From: Hygrophila difformis | Taxonomy: Eukaryota > Streptophyta > Magnoliopsida > Lamiales > Acanthaceae | Assembly: GCA_030278955.1 (NCBI GenBank) | Contig: JAOANR010000013.1 | Span: 41,018,191 to 41,082,190, forward strand | DNA length: 64,000 bases | Direction: 5' to 3' | In this document: piece after piece, positions 23,445-36,178 of the stretch | Numbering within the stretch: the first letter of the stretch is position 1 | Layout: each line of letters begins with the position of its first letter | The notes under the pieces: model-generated | Databases searched by the model: none | Seen by the model: only the letters and a program-made list of their open reading frames with translations | Told to the model about the DNA's origin: nothing | Translations under genes and position numbers: made by a program

Positions 23445-24010
23445 GAATGATTGGTGGTTTGGTTTGAGTAGTGGTCGACTATTATAACATTATATGATCC
23501 TAAATTTTGATTGCCTCATATTAGGGTACTTCATTCTAGACATGATTTTAGTACTATTTGTATGAGGACGATAACTCAATTGTATTCCGTCAAGTGTAGT
23601 GTATTTAGTATTAACTGTTGATGTGAACATGATTTAGACATGATGTTGTTCCTATTTTGCAATGTATTGCTGTTTGTGGTGACTTAGGATTCGTAAAGAT
23701 GCTGCCATGTATGTTGTTTCCCGAATTTTATTTGATGGAAATCGAATGAAATGTTGGTTGCATGTAAGGAGTGTTTTGGCAAGAATGGCAGAGATTTCAG
23801 TATTTTCGTAAAATGTGAGTTAAGTTATTGTTTGTGTCGGTTACCAAATTCGGTTCATGAAGGCAACATTATAGTGTACTTTAGAAGGTAAACGGTTCTT
23901 CGTTTGAGGTATTTCATTGTGTGGAGAAGTGGTTTCAGTACTCGTGATCCGTAACGTGATCTTGGTTGAAAGCTGGTACGAAGAATCGACGTTCTAGCGT
24001 AGGAGAGTGT
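23445..24010. other. Non-coding interior of MULE-1
   Basis: No coding potential. It probably includes the 3' untranslated region of the transposase. Confidence 0.45.
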
Positions 24011-25236
24011 AAACAATACACATTATGTAACACACGAAAAAATAGGAGATTGATTGACGAAGAGGTTAAGAAAATGGCACAAAATGGTTTAATAGTATAT
24101 GTAACAAAACTTTGAGTTCATGAAATGAGGTACGTTAAGTATTTTAGTTAATATTTGTGTCGTGTATAAGTACTAAATTGAGTTTATGAATTCATAATTG
24201 TAATTCATGTGGATAGAAGTTCAATACTTGTTGTGGGTATTACATTGTGTATGGTAGGGATTTCAGTGCACGTGATCTGAGATTCATTCTAGTTTGACAT
24301 TCAGTATATACCATGTCAGAATGGGCACAGTTTAAGTTTGTTTTTGGTATAAATAGAGTATATTTCATTACGTTAGTAATATGTTATATTGAATATTCGA
24401 ACCACTTCCGGAATGGTTAAGCACGAGGTGTATGACTGGAGAGGCGTGTAGAAAGGTGGATGTAATAATCGGCGTATTAATTTATAGAGAGGATGAATTT
24501 TTGCAAAGAATAGGGTTAACAATTGACATGTCAAAACGAAATACATGAAAGTTGTATAGGTGAGGAGTATATATTTGTGCATGACCGCCTCATATTGGAT
24601 TAACACACATTAGAAAGCATGACCACAATCCTTGAAGTATGACTAATCAGAGAATGGAATTGGATTTTTACATTCGTTTGATGATATGACTTGTTAAACA
24701 ATACACATTATGTAACACACGAAAAAATAGGAGATTGATTGACGAAGAGGTTAAGAAAATGGCACAAAATGGTTAATAGTATATGTAACAAAACTTTGAG
24801 TTCATGAAATGAGGTACGTTAAGTATTTTAGTTAATATTTGTGTCGTGTATAAGTACTAAATTGAGTTTATGAATTCTTAATTGTAATTCATGTGGATAG
24901 AAGTTCAATACTTGTTGTGGGTATTACATTGTGTATGGTAGGGATTTCAGTGCACGTGATCTGAGATTCATTCTAGTTTGACATTCAGTATATACCATGT
25001 CAGAATGGGTACAGTTTAAGTTTGTTTTTGGTATAAATAGAGTGTATTTCATTACGTTAGTAATATGTTATATTGAATATTCGAACCACTTCCGGAATGG
25101 TTAAGCACGAGGTGTATGATTGGAGAGGCGTGTAGAGTATATTTCATTACGTTAGTAATATGTTATATAGAGAGGATGAATTTTTGCAAAAAATAGGGTT
25201 AACAATTGACATGTCAAAACGAAATACATGAAAGTA
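24011..25236. repeat. Direct duplication, period 685 bp
   Basis: The segment starting AAACAATACACATTATGTAA at 24011 recurs at 24696 with very few differences. It runs to the GGAGAGGCGTGTAGA stretch (24452 and 25136), with a further shared block GAGAGGATGAATTTTTGCAA (24484 and 25169). The second copy differs by local rearrangement after the GTGTAGA point. Nothing in it is coding. Confidence 0.8.
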
Positions 25237-26204
25237 GAAGAAACGGTAGCACAACCAATGGTAAAACGTTCATGTGGGTTTTGTGCATCCTATGGTACTA
25301 TGTTATTCTAACTCCACTTGTTAGGACCGTTATGTTTTGGAGTTCCCACGCATTTCAGTGTGGCCTAGGTAAGATAATCTGGGAAAATATTGGTTATCAA
25401 ATTTGCATGATGTACAATGTGTGTATTTGGCGAGTGGAGTGGTATATGTGATGGAGATTTCAGTTCATTAGACGATGTGCATAAAGTGCATTGCTCACAC
25501 TTTTCATTTTTTTTGGAACTTACTTAAGTATTATAATGGTGAATTTCAATACTTTAATAAAGATAACCGGTTTTTATGCAGGAAATTTTGGTGTTCATCG
25601 AACTGAATCTAGTACATTGTCTCTCCGTATTAAATTATAGATTTGGAAGGATAACAATAGTGGCATGAGATTTTTTTAAATCTTCCAACATTGTACGTGA
25701 TGAGTATGAAATTGCTAGAATTTATACTCGTACCGAAATACATTTGTTGAAGTAGAAAAATTGGTCCGCAAATCGATTGTTGAAAAATTTGCTCTGCGAT
25801 TGACATATTTTGATGCTATCCGATTCTACCTTAATTTGAAATACTCAGTGAAATTTTGGTATGTATAATGAACCTATGGGTGTACCGCATCTACAAAATC
25901 GGATACTGTCTGGGTGGATTTATATGCTCCGCAGCAAAGATTGCATGTTTTGATTTACATAGCTCTAAGGGGACATAGGCTGGGAAAAGCAATTTGGAGG
26001 GAAAAAATTTGCCACATGTCTAGCCCCAATTGGCGGGTTTCCCTTAGGGTAGTGATTGAGTTTAGATTTGCAGCAGCAAATCTTCTAGTTTGCCCAAAAA
26101 TCCTTCCAACACTTATTATATAGGGTTTTGTACTCCCCTCTCCCCCACAAACCCCATTCTCACATTTCGAAGCACTGAACTCTCGCCTCCAACCCTGTCC
26201 TCAA
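25237..26204. other. Non-coding interior of MULE-1
   Basis: No supported gene. The last about 60 bases are pyrimidine-rich and lead into the small frame at 26205, so they may be its promoter and 5' untranslated region. Confidence 0.4.
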
Positions 26205-26546
26205 ATGGAAATTCCACATGACTCCATCCCCGTTCCTCCGGTGACCGGCGTACCGGCTATTGAAGTTCGGCTTTACCAGGTCGAACAGACGCTCGCCACC
26301 ACTATCAACCATGTCCTCACCAACGACTCCATACGAAACCGCGAGATGGAGCTTCTCCGAGAAGAAATTAGGGCAATCCGACTTGCCCAGCCCCGCCCTG
26401 TTTTCTCAACGTTCGCCGGAATAATGTTCCCGTTGGGTGTTCTCGCCGTTGCCCTCCTTTTCGCGAAGAGGGATGAGATCGACGGCGAAGGTTTCTTCGA
26501 TTTCTTCGTCAGATCGGCGGTTTGCCGATTCCAAGCTCGTTGGTAA
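26205..26546 (+). CDS. Small predicted membrane protein inside MULE-1
   Basis: 113 residues from an ATG. The middle (about residues 20-65) is helical and charged (VEQTLATTI, REMELLREEIRAI). A hydrophobic stretch FSTFAGIMFPLGVLAVALLF (about 75-94) follows, likely a membrane helix. GC content and codon bias are clearly above the flanking AT-rich DNA, which favours a real frame. The end may instead be an intron donor (TTGGTAAGG at 26541-26549), giving a different C-terminus. I do not recognise a family. Charged helix plus C-terminal membrane helix is also the layout of the GRF protein tail in MULE-3. Confidence 0.45.
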   Translation: MEIPHDSIPVPPVTGVPAIEVRLYQVEQTLATTINHVLTNDSIRNREMELLREEIRAIRLAQPRPVFSTFAGIMFPLGVLAVALLFAKRDEIDGEGFFDFFVRSAVCRFQARW

Positions 26547-27496
26547 GGTATTCGGTCATTTGTCCACTGTCATCGTTATATTTCGACCAATATTGAAAGT
26601 CCAGTAGGCTTTTAAACAAATCTTGGAACACTTTTTGGAAGATGATGTAGCTGGGTGTTTCCTCTGATTCACTTCCCTCGGTGGTAATATAAACCTACTT
26701 TTGGTGTTTGCTGCTCCTAAAGAAATTTCTTTAAATGGGTTCTGGATGCGTAGGAGTAAGGCATTTTGTACAAGGTTTGTTTAGGGTTTGGATTAGGTAT
26801 CCTTGTCTACTGGTGCTGACTTGTTTCGGGTGCTGTAAACCCACTTTTGTAATGAATGTCTATATATATGTTGTAATGGATGACAGTGGAATCTAAGCAT
26901 TAAAGAACTTGCCTTTATTAGATTCAGGTGTTTTCTTGGTGTTTCCATATGGACCACATGTTTCCTCTTATTAAATGCTTCCCCAATGTGGTATTCTATC
27001 CAGATTGCGAATGTGGGTGTTTTCCATAAATGTATGAACAAAAACCAGATCCCCACATTCGATTCCTCGTATAACTCCCTGTTTTGATGCTCATTAATTG
27101 GAATCTTGCTGAGGGTATTGAACTTAGTAAGGTCAGAGGCAAGAGGATACTGGTGCGGCGTTGGGTTGCTGGACATGGAAAATTGGCTAATGGCGACTGG
27201 ATCGTAATTTTTACTTATTTGGGTCAATTCCTTTTGGGCTTCACTTATACCCGGCCCATTAATTTTGTGTGTTTAAATTTTATGTCCAGTTTGTCTACAG
27301 GGCCTCACTAATTCCCTGGCCCAATTAATTACATTGTGTATAAACCCCCAATCAGCTTAAAACCGAAACTTTCAATTCTCTCAATCTGAACAGAGGGCCC
27401 CAACAAAGAAGTCAAGTGGATAGTCCTTGAACATGGCTAAACAAATTTGGAACAATTCAGTTCACTACACTCCATTCATAGCAAGATACATTCAGC
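26547..27496. other. Spacer between small frame and Ulp1 gene
   Basis: No gene supported. It probably holds the 3' ends of the two converging transcription units. Confidence 0.4.
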
Positions 27497-30400
27497 TTAC
27501 GATTCTTTAAGCAAACAATGCTCATCCTCGAGAATAATCTTAGCCATACCGGAACGATACGCTTTGATATCCACAACCCTTTCGTCTTCCCAGAACTCTG
27601 TTTCATCGCGTAGATAGGCCTCGCACCACAAGCATAGAAATGCTCCACAGTCATTTGAACCCGCTTCTTGCTGCCGGCACCCGGACACAACCCTCAATGT
27701 CGGGTCTACATCAAATTGATTACGCTGGAGCCAACCGATAAGGAAATTTGCCTGAAACACGATACAATTTCATGCAATATTTCATCACTATTAGTTGACT
27801 GAAAAACATATTAAACCAATACTTGGGTATTCTAAAATAAAACAACTTACCACTCGATCCTTTCCTGATTTCGACCGTCTCCCCTTGAACGGGTCCCGTG
27901 ACCATATTTTCCTCATTTTCAAATCTATGATAAGAAGATGCCAGTGAGCATACTTCCCATCGTGTACTGGGACAACGTAGTAACGCGTCTCCTGCACTCC
28001 TTCCTGTATCATCCGCAGTAGCTCCTTCTGACAATGCAAAGGCGCTTTCTCCAAGAAATCATCATAATCCTCAATCTGCATTGTTTCCTTGTATCTCGCT
28101 ACACCAGCAATTATGGCCAACTTTAACAAAACCAAGAACGGGTTTCAGATTTATATTCTCATTCATATAACATAATGATAACCAAAACAAGAAAGATTAC
28201 CATGCTCCAGCAACTTATGAACCCCATCCTCTGCGTAATACCGTGTCTTTTCCTATATTCGTCCGACGTAATTATCTCCAACCACGCATGAATGATCTCT
28301 TCATTGATTGCTTCATCGAATAACAAGGCCATGAAGCTAGACACCCTGACCCTGTGGGGCTCCCGACACCAAACAACTGGTCTGCTTCAATAATATATAT
28401 AGAGTGAAGGAGAGTATAGTTCATTAAAAAACATTAAATTGCACAGCAGATTTTAAACCATTACCCCCTAAATCCCTGCTCCAAAAACCGATCAATCCTC
28501 GAACTGGTATCATCGTCAATCAATTGTCTGCCACAGTACCGTCTCTTCGACCAATATTTCTTCGCAATCCTTTCCTCGCGCTTCTCCTCGTCCCCATCCT
28601 CGCATTTATTGTATTTGGATCCAGTAACATTTATCTGTCGGTACAAGAATCAAATCTCAGCAAATAAAGGCATTCGTCAGTATTCGCAATCTAAACGGTA
28701 ACTCAAACTGTAACGCAAACATTACTTACAGGTTGATGCAGCGAAACTGGATTCCTCCCACCTTTCTTCACTTCCCTCGGGGTCGTCACTGGTGTTATAA
28801 AACCCGGAGCCTTGCCCTTCGGTATACGGTCTTCCCGATTCCTAACAGTTTCTACTATTGATGACAAAGGTAGGGGTGCTTCAGGAGTTGGGATTTCCTC
28901 ATCTTCTTGCTGTCCGGAAGCGAATGACTCATCCACGTCGCTGCCGATCCCATCATTCGTGTTAATTCCGGGATCAACCGTTTTACCATCTCCATCAACA
29001 CCCTCTTGCTCATTGCCATACCGTGCATTATACTCATCATCAACATCCATCTCACTGCAATCTTGTACCCCATGACAATCCCCCAACATTTCATTCGCGC
29101 TAACATCTTCCCTTCTCTTCGTCCTCCTTTCCTCTTCACCTGTTTTCATTGTTATACAACGGAATGCATATCAATAACATATCTACAATGATTCGTTCAT
29201 ATCACTTGTCAAAACTCTATCCATAACACTCATTACTGTAATTAGATGAAATTATAATAATAGAATGAATTATACCTTCATCCATATCGGAATCAAATTC
29301 ATTGGCATCCTCTTCCACCTCACCAGCCCCGTTGTTCTCCTCAACCCATACCGTACTCGGTTCCTCAACTTTATTCCCATCTATCGGACTCCCCAAATGC
29401 TCATCATGTTGGTCGCTGGGGTTCACCTCACGCTGCTCCCTTACCATCTCACCAGATACTTCCCCGTCCCCCTCTCTCCGACTCTCGTCGCCTACCTGAA
29501 CGGCTTGCTCAGTGGCCACTTTATTCCTGTGCTCAACAGGGCGCTCTCCACTCTTATCAACCCGCTGCCGCTTTCCCTGCTTACCGATCTTTACCACTTG
29601 CCTCCTCCCTGACCGGTGCCCCTCAACACCTCGATCACGGGAGACCCGCGGCCCTACAGCCACCGGCACCCTTCCACTGCGTCTCTCTATTGGTTTGCTC
29701 TCCACAGTTACATTCTACAACATGAAAGAATTGCAGGTAAAACAGTGAAAGTATTAATTAAGCACCCTCGACCAACACATCAAATTCTCCACAGTAACAT
29801 CCCCCGCTTACCTCGAACTCCTGTATCACAGGTTTTAAATACCTGTGCTCCTCCTCCAAAGGGTAAAACTTCTGCACATCGCCCGCCTTCAACTTCCTCA
29901 GTGCCTCCATGCATTCCACAAGCCCCGGATGACTGCTGCGCCACCTTGCAAAACGGGGTACACATTCCTTCCCAATTGGTTTCGCTAGAAGGGGGACACG
30001 CTCGAAAAACCAACTCTGAAATCCAATCCACACAATATGTATTACATTACCAAAAACATTCAGATACGTATAAATAACAATACGGGGATTTACATTAACA
30101 TAAACCTTACCGTTAACCCCAAAACGCAGCCATCGACGTACTTCTTCCCTTTCGCGCACTTCATCAAGGCATCCAACAAGTATGTGTGTGCCGCAGCTCC
30201 CCAAGCATATTTCCCTATACTTTGTAGGTCATCAACGTAGTGTATGACAAAGGGGGGAACATACTGGTGTGCAGTCGGGAACAATATGCAGCTGAAGACA
30301 AGTAATACATACATCCTTGCTGCATCCTCGGGGTCATCTCTACCCAAAACTGCAGCCTCACCCCCACACATTTTTCTTAACACAGCAATAATCTTCTTTC

Positions 30401-30968
30401 GCCTCACCTTAGCAAATCTTCCCCCGAAATACTTATCCAATGTCCTACTCTTCTCTTCCAACTTTGGGTGGACATATAACCCCTCGTTCTGAAGGGCCAT
30501 CACGCAGCAAAACTCCGTTGCTGGAAACTTCAACTCCAAATCCTCTCCAATAAGGAAACTCGTACCCTCGGCATCGTAGCACCTCACCAAAACTTCTAAC
30601 CACGCTAGACTGCTGTACCCGTTTGGACATTGCATGAAATGCCAGAATGGGGTCCTCCTCATTACACCAATCTGCTCTTCCGTTAATTTATCAACAATCC
30701 CATCCATAGTCGCCCTAAAAAACTGTGGGGAGCACCTCGTCGTCAGCACCACCTCCCCTCCTTCCTTACTCTTCCTAACATTCACTTTTCCCTCAGCTTT
30801 CCTCACCGCTTTCTTTTCCTTTCCAGCATCAATATTTTTCCCTTCGCTACTTTGCCCTCTCTCCTTCGAACTTCCTTCCACAACCGTCCCCTTCCTACTC
30901 ACTCCTTTCTCTTTCGAACACTCCGCCCCTTTCTTCCCATCGCTCTTCTCGGAGGACTTTCGCCCCAT
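27497..30968 (-). CDS. DUF1985/Ulp1-type (C48) cysteine protease of MULE-1, complete
   Basis: Eight exons join in frame: 30968-30111, 30015-29812, 29714-29276, 29139-28730, 28634-28465, 28381-28201, 28120-27851, 27751-27497, giving 928 residues. After a Lys/Ser/Glu-rich start (about 1-85) comes a DUF1985-like region (TRCSPQFFRATMD, PFWHFMQC, KYAWGAAAHTYL). A long acidic, disordered linker follows, and then the C-terminal Ulp1 domain: His in YAHWHLLIID, Asp 17 residues later in WSRDP, Gln in CRQQEAG and Cys in SNDCGAFLCLW. All four catalytic positions of the SUMO-protease family are present. Host Ulp1 enzymes remove SUMO or related tags; the role inside MULEs is unknown. Confidence 0.85.
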
Positions 30969-32232
30969 TGCTATTCACCCTCCCAAATCCCAGCTGTTGT
31001 ATCCCTTCTCCTCAACAGACTCCCTGCAACAAATTATGATACAGGTCATCGCAATATCACTTGCAACACATTTCTCCATCTAAATTCATCCACCCTAAAC
31101 AACATACCGCATCTTTAAACCAACCAATCAATTCAAGCGAGCAATTATTCCTACAAAACATTCATTTCCTTATTCGCATTCAGATTTCGTCTGAATTAAA
31201 CCATCATTGAAGACTAATATAATTTCTACTGCTAATCCCCAAACCATGGACACCTACACCATGAACTTGATCAAACTTAAAACATTTTTCTCCAAAACGA
31301 TTGGACCACAAATGTAATACATGCTACTAATCCTTAAACACAAAACACAGAGCATACCAAATTCAATCCAATTCATCGCATCAGCCATCCATCAAAATGA
31401 AATAAATAACTATACAAGAAATAATTCGGAATTTGTAAGTTGAACAGATACCCTATGACTCAATCCAAAACCCCCATCCCCCAATTTCGGCTCCGGCACC
31501 CGCAACCTGCCCTAATTCCCCCAACCAACAAATTAACCCAACTACGACGGATAATACGTACCTCTTTCACTTCCCCGCACAATTCCCTTCCTCGCGAACC
31601 TCCACCTCCGCTTGCACCCTGCTCCGCCGCTTCTGCGCTCGCCGTTGGTTGTCCTCCGGAACTGTCGGACTCGCTCTTCCGTAAATCGTACAAGGTCCCC
31701 CTTTTCAACCAATCATTCCCCCCTTTTCGCCCGTCTTACGCACTCTTTTCCCCCAAGAATTCTTCCCTCGCCGTGGGGGCTTCTCCAATGGAAATATGTT
31801 TTCGGAATTGAAGGAATGGCCGGAGTGTTTGACAAATGACGAAGGCACTCAGAGAATCACTCCTCAAGTACGGTTTCTTATTAAAATAATGGGTACCTTC
31901 ACTTCATTTCCTCTCTTTAAAGAAAAGTGTTTATTTCGATGGGGTTTTCTTACATTAGAATTCCTCCAAGGGGTATAGAGGGAGTGCCGGGTGTAATGGG
32001 GGGTTTTAATTTAATTTGCCGTTCCTTTAAATGAACTTATATTACGGTATAGACTATAGAGCTAGCCCCTTTTCGGCTTTTAAATTTAACCTAATAGTAG
32101 TAGTAACTAGTAACTTACCTTGTTGAAATATGAATTCAGGAATTCTGTCGTACATTTGGGCCCAGGCCCCTTTTAAAAATCTTTCCATTTTTTAGGCCAT
32201 ATTCTAATTTTATTACACTTTGCACCCCATCA
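30969..32232. other. 5' flank of the MULE-1 protease gene and boundary region
   Basis: No gene firmly supported. A GC-richer stretch at 31480-31800 could be a 5' untranslated exon on the minus strand. The right end of MULE-1 is expected in this region but I found no matching inverted repeat. Confidence 0.4.
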
Positions 32233-32720
32233 CATGTTTGACTTGGTTTACCACGTCATTGTATGTGTCTTATCTAGATACTATATGGTATTTACCATGT
32301 TATTGATATATGGTTTACCACTGTATTAGTATGTGTTTTACCATAGCTACCATATATTAGTACTTACCAAGTTACTGATACGTGGTTTACCACAGATACC
32401 ATATGGTATTTATCAAGTTTTTTTGTATGTACTTTACCACAAATACTTTATGGTGTTTACCAAGTTATTCCACATATACTATATGGTATTTACCAAGTCT
32501 TGGTATGTGCTTTACCAAAAATATCTATAGTGTTTACCAAGTTATTGGTATGCGCTTTACCACATATATCTTATGATGTTTACCAAGTTATTCTACATAT
32601 ACCATATGTGCTTTACCAAGTTTTTAGTATGTGATTTACCACGATTACCTTATGTGTTTACCAAGTTATTGGTATGTGCTTTACCAAGTTCTTGGTATCT
32701 TATTTACAAAGTTATTACAT
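32233..32720 (+). repeat. TTTACCA motif array A
   Basis: About twenty TTTACCA or close variants, all on the plus strand, spaced roughly 20-25 bp, embedded in repeated phrases such as GGTATTTACCAAG and TATGTGCTTTACCA. It is not a simple satellite: the heptamer is kept while spacers vary. The same motif fills three more intervals in the next element. Confidence 0.8.
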
Positions 32721-33551
32721 AGGGCATAAAACACAATTTTAAAATGGGGGGCTTTGACTCTCATAATATTTTTTATATGGGTACCGGACCCTAGTTTTCC
32801 CATTTCTTTTTTTTTTTATAACGTGGTCCAAAATCGGTGTCAGCCCTGAGAGTTCTTGTAGATACCTGATAATTGAAGGAATTGCTCAAAGGGGCTCTTA
32901 CAGGTAAGGCCCTCCCACAAATGAATCTTGTGGTCAAAGACCCCAATTGGAAAACATTACATGTAAGGACCCAATCTTTCAAAACATAAATAACACACTA
33001 ATCTAATCTAATTTATTTAAACTAATCTAACTATGTTGAGAAAATACTTAAATGCCCTTGTGTGCAAAATACTAATTTACCCCCAATTGAATAAAAAAAA
33101 AGCCCTAACATAGAAACAAGACTCAATCGCATGCTCTCCATATTCCCGCGATCAAAGCTCTCGTAGAAGAAGGCGGACGACACAGCGGCGGACGGTGGAG
33201 TGCGGCGGAAGATGGCGGTGCACAGTGGACGGCAAAGCTTAGGTGGAAGAGTGACCGTCTTATTGGAGTAAGGGACATATGTGCTATTTTTTGTTTATTT
33301 GAATGAGTGGAAGTTTTGAAAGAATTTTTTTAGAGAAATTTTTGAAAGAAATAGGGTGAAAATTATGAGCATTGTATTGTATTGTGTTAAAGAGTGTAAT
33401 ATGTGGTAAAGATCTTATGAAATGATTTGGTATAGAATGAGATATATTTTGATGACAGAAAAAATGGTGTGTGGGTTAATTTTGTGATAGGTGATGATGC
33501 AGGGGAAATATGAATGGTGATATTATTTTGTTTGCATTTGTAGAAAAGAGA
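32721..33551. other. Left boundary region and 5' flank of MULE-2 transposase
   Basis: Holds GGGGCTTTGACTCT at 32748-32761, repeated in the same direction at 54762-54775. A diverged stretch at 32890-32985 weakly matches, inverted, the sequence at about 54655-54760. These may mark the ends of MULE-2. The last 100 bp before 33552 look like a leader with a possible acceptor (CATTTGTAG). Confidence 0.4.
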
Positions 33552-35970
33552 ATGAGCATTAGTGGGGGTCATGGAGAAAGTAGTTGCTTTACCCTACTCG
33601 TTATTTGCCAATATAATGATGAGAAGCACCCAATGTCTATAAAGAATGAGACGACGATGAATGATGTGCATATGGAGATGATGGAACGATGGCCCGATTT
33701 TGATCCTCTATTATACACTCTGAAATATGAAACCCCGGGCGATAAGTTGCTTGTAAGAATGGAAACGGACACGGACATAAAATTGATGATTCAATATCAC
33801 ATGCTATCAAATGTACACTTGTGCAATGTAATAGCTAGGTCGAACGGGACTCCGGAGAAGAGGAGAAGGTATGATTGTTGCATTGATTGTTTGTATCATT
33901 CATTTCGGCATGTTAACAATGGTAGAATGACAAATGAATCATTTTGTAGGGTAGAGGATGCATGCTTCGAAGGGCATGATGAAATGGCATTGGTGGGGAG
34001 TGAAATTGTTGAGCATTTGGGTGGACGATCAGGAGGCATTGAGCGCATTGAAGGAAAAGGGCAAACGTTTGAAAATGTTGAGCATTTTCGTCGCGTTCTA
34101 AGGACATTTTGCATTGCCACAAAGAAAGGATTCAAATACGTGAAGAATGGGAAGCATAAGGTTATCGCAAGATGTACAGTGGATGGATGTGGGTGGCGGG
34201 TATATGCATCATATCATAAGTCGGATGAGACATTTGGCATTCGGACTTGTACCCTACATCATACTTGTGGTGTTGACCGTATAATGGATACAAGTCATCC
34301 ACAAGCAACATCTAATTGGGTCGCCAGTTGGATAACGGATACATTGAGAACCGCGCCGACATATAGTGCAAGACAAGCAATTGATGAAATCAAGATTCAG
34401 TTTGCCATAGATATACCCTACCACAAAGCTTGGATGGCGAAAGAAATTGCATTGAGAGATATTCATGAAAAAGATAAGGATTCATTCAATAAATTAAGGG
34501 GTTTATGCCAATCCTTAAAAGATTCGAACCCCGGTACCATTGCTGACTTCGAGATATTTCCAGACACGAAGAAGTTCCACCGGGTCTTTATTAGCTTAGG
34601 CGCGTGCGTGCGGGGATTCCTGAGTGGATGTCGTCCAATGTTGTATCTCGATGGAACACACATAAAGACAAAGTGGAAAGGACATGTGCTTGGGGCCATA
34701 GGCCAGGACGGGAACAATGGAATTTTTACCGTAGCATTTGCAAGTACGTGTTTAGTTAATGTTAATGTTGTGTTCCTTTATGCATACGCAAGTTATTTGT
34801 ATTTAATTTTCAATGTTTTGTAGTTGTTGATGGTGAGACCAACGAGAGTTGGGGATGGTTTTGTCAAAAGTTACGTGGAGCCATTGAAGCACAAAGAGAG
34901 GACTACGATTTTGAGAAGCTCGTTTTGTTCATGGATAGGCACCCGGGGCTTATGAACGCAAAAAGTGCTATATTCCCCGAAAGTTTGCATGCAATATGTC
35001 TACGTCATCTGATAGAAAATTTTAAAACTGATGTACGTATCCAACTTTAAAATATCACAGTAACTCGTGATTTTTATTGAATTTAATGGATTATTTGATG
35101 GATGATGTTTACTTGATGTAACAGGTGATGTCATCAAATCCACTGCACAACAGGGGGAAATGGGCCAACATTTTCCAAAAGGCAGCAAAAGCAGTCACTT
35201 CAACTGAGTATGAAAAATTCATGAAGAAGATCTTGGATACATTCAAGGAGCCTGCCAAGGAATTCATTGCACGTTCCCGTCTGGAACGGTGGGCCAATGC
35301 ATTCTTCCCGGGGATGAGATGGGGAGTGTTACACAATAATCCAGTCGAGAGTTGGAACTCATGGATAAAGGCTGCTAGAGGTCTGCAACCTGCTGCCATG
35401 GTAGATACGATAAGATTGAAAGTTATGACAATGATGTGTGAGAGAAGGGAGGAGTCAGTAGGTTGGTTCAAAGAGATATGTCCAGTGCAAGAGAAGAAAC
35501 TACAATCCAGGTTGAACAAGTCCGGGTCGTTGTCATGTGTTAGGTCGATGGCCGGATTGTACGAGGTGCGGGAGGGGTTGTCAAAGATGATAGTTGACCT
35601 CAACAAACGGGAGTGCTCGTGTAGGGGATGGCAACTAGTTGGTCTTCCTTGTGCACATGCCTTGTATTGCATATCTGACATGCACGTATCTCCATATGAC
35701 TATGTGGATCCTTACTACAGTGTTGAAATGTTTCGTAAGGCCTACGAAGGTGCTATCTACCCTATGTGTGCAATACACGAGGACGAACCATTGGAGGTGG
35801 CGACCGACAAAGTTCAACCCCCTGACGTGCGCCCGCAGCCGAGACGAAGAAAAACAAAGTGCATCCCTTCCCAAACCGTTAGGAGTGGTAATAAATGCAA
35901 GTCATGCGGTTTGCCCGGCCACAACAAACGTACGTGCAAGAATGCACGAGTTTCTAGAGTTCCTACGTAG
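33552..35970 (+). CDS. MURA-type transposase of MULE-2, complete
   Basis: Four exons join in frame: 33552-33868, 33950-34743, 34824-35032, 35125-35970, giving 721 residues. Order: PB1-like N-terminus (FTLLVICQYNDEKHP onward), MuDR DNA-binding region (CTVDGCGWRVYASYHK, HHTCG), MULE catalytic domain with Asp in LYLDGTHIKTKW (near 338), Asp in FMDRHPGLMN (near 408) and Glu in NPVESWNSW (near 514), SWIM finger CSCRGWQLVGLPCAHAL (near 602) and CCHC knuckle CKSCGLPGHNKRTC (near 698). It is related to the MULE-1 transposase but clearly diverged, and lacks the intron that MULE-1 has after NPG. The first intron is 81 bp and frame-neutral. An in-frame ATG at 33510 could add 14 residues. No break is seen. 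Confidence 0.88.
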
Positions 35971-36178
35971 GTTTGTGGGCATGTCCATTTTTGTTAGTTA
36001 ATTGAAGCACAAACACTTGATTGCCATATATTGTATGGTTTAAATTTGCAAGTGCAATGTGGACTTATTGGAAATTGAATTTCTGGATGTTGGATTATAA
36101 TTTTTATGTTGGCTTATGGTTCTATATGTGATGATGTATGTTGGTATGTTGTGGTTTCATAATGAAAATTTTGGTGAC
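35971..36178. other. 3' flank of MULE-2 transposase
   Basis: AT-rich, probably the 3' untranslated region. No further feature. Confidence 0.4.

Larger units (their letters stand above)
20734..30968 (+). mobile_element. MULE-1: Mutator-like element carrying transposase and Ulp1-type protease
   Basis: Minimum extent, from the transposase start to the start of the opposing protease gene. It contains a complete transposase (+), a small membrane-protein frame (+), a 685-bp-period duplication and a complete DUF1985/Ulp1 gene (-). Plants are known to have MULEs that carried off Ulp1-like genes. The same facing pair recurs twice more in this window. True ends were not found: no convincing terminal inverted repeats or 9-bp duplications between 20.2 and 20.7 kb and 31-32.7 kb. 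Confidence 0.7.

Noticed and set aside
29265..30077. Plus-strand open frames opposite the MULE-1 protease
   Set aside because: They are antisense to well-supported exons, Pro/Ser/Thr-rich, and show no domain.
20195..32720. Terminal inverted repeats of MULE-1
   Set aside because: Poly-pyrimidine and AAAACCC-type stretches occur at both sides, but the similarity is not better than expected for low-complexity DNA and no 9-bp duplication could be paired.
33510..33551. Upstream ATG at 33510 as start of the MULE-2 transposase
   Set aside because: It would add 14 hydrophobic residues not seen in the MULE-1 protein, and a splice-acceptor-like CATTTGTAG lies within; the ATG at 33552 gives the conserved beginning.
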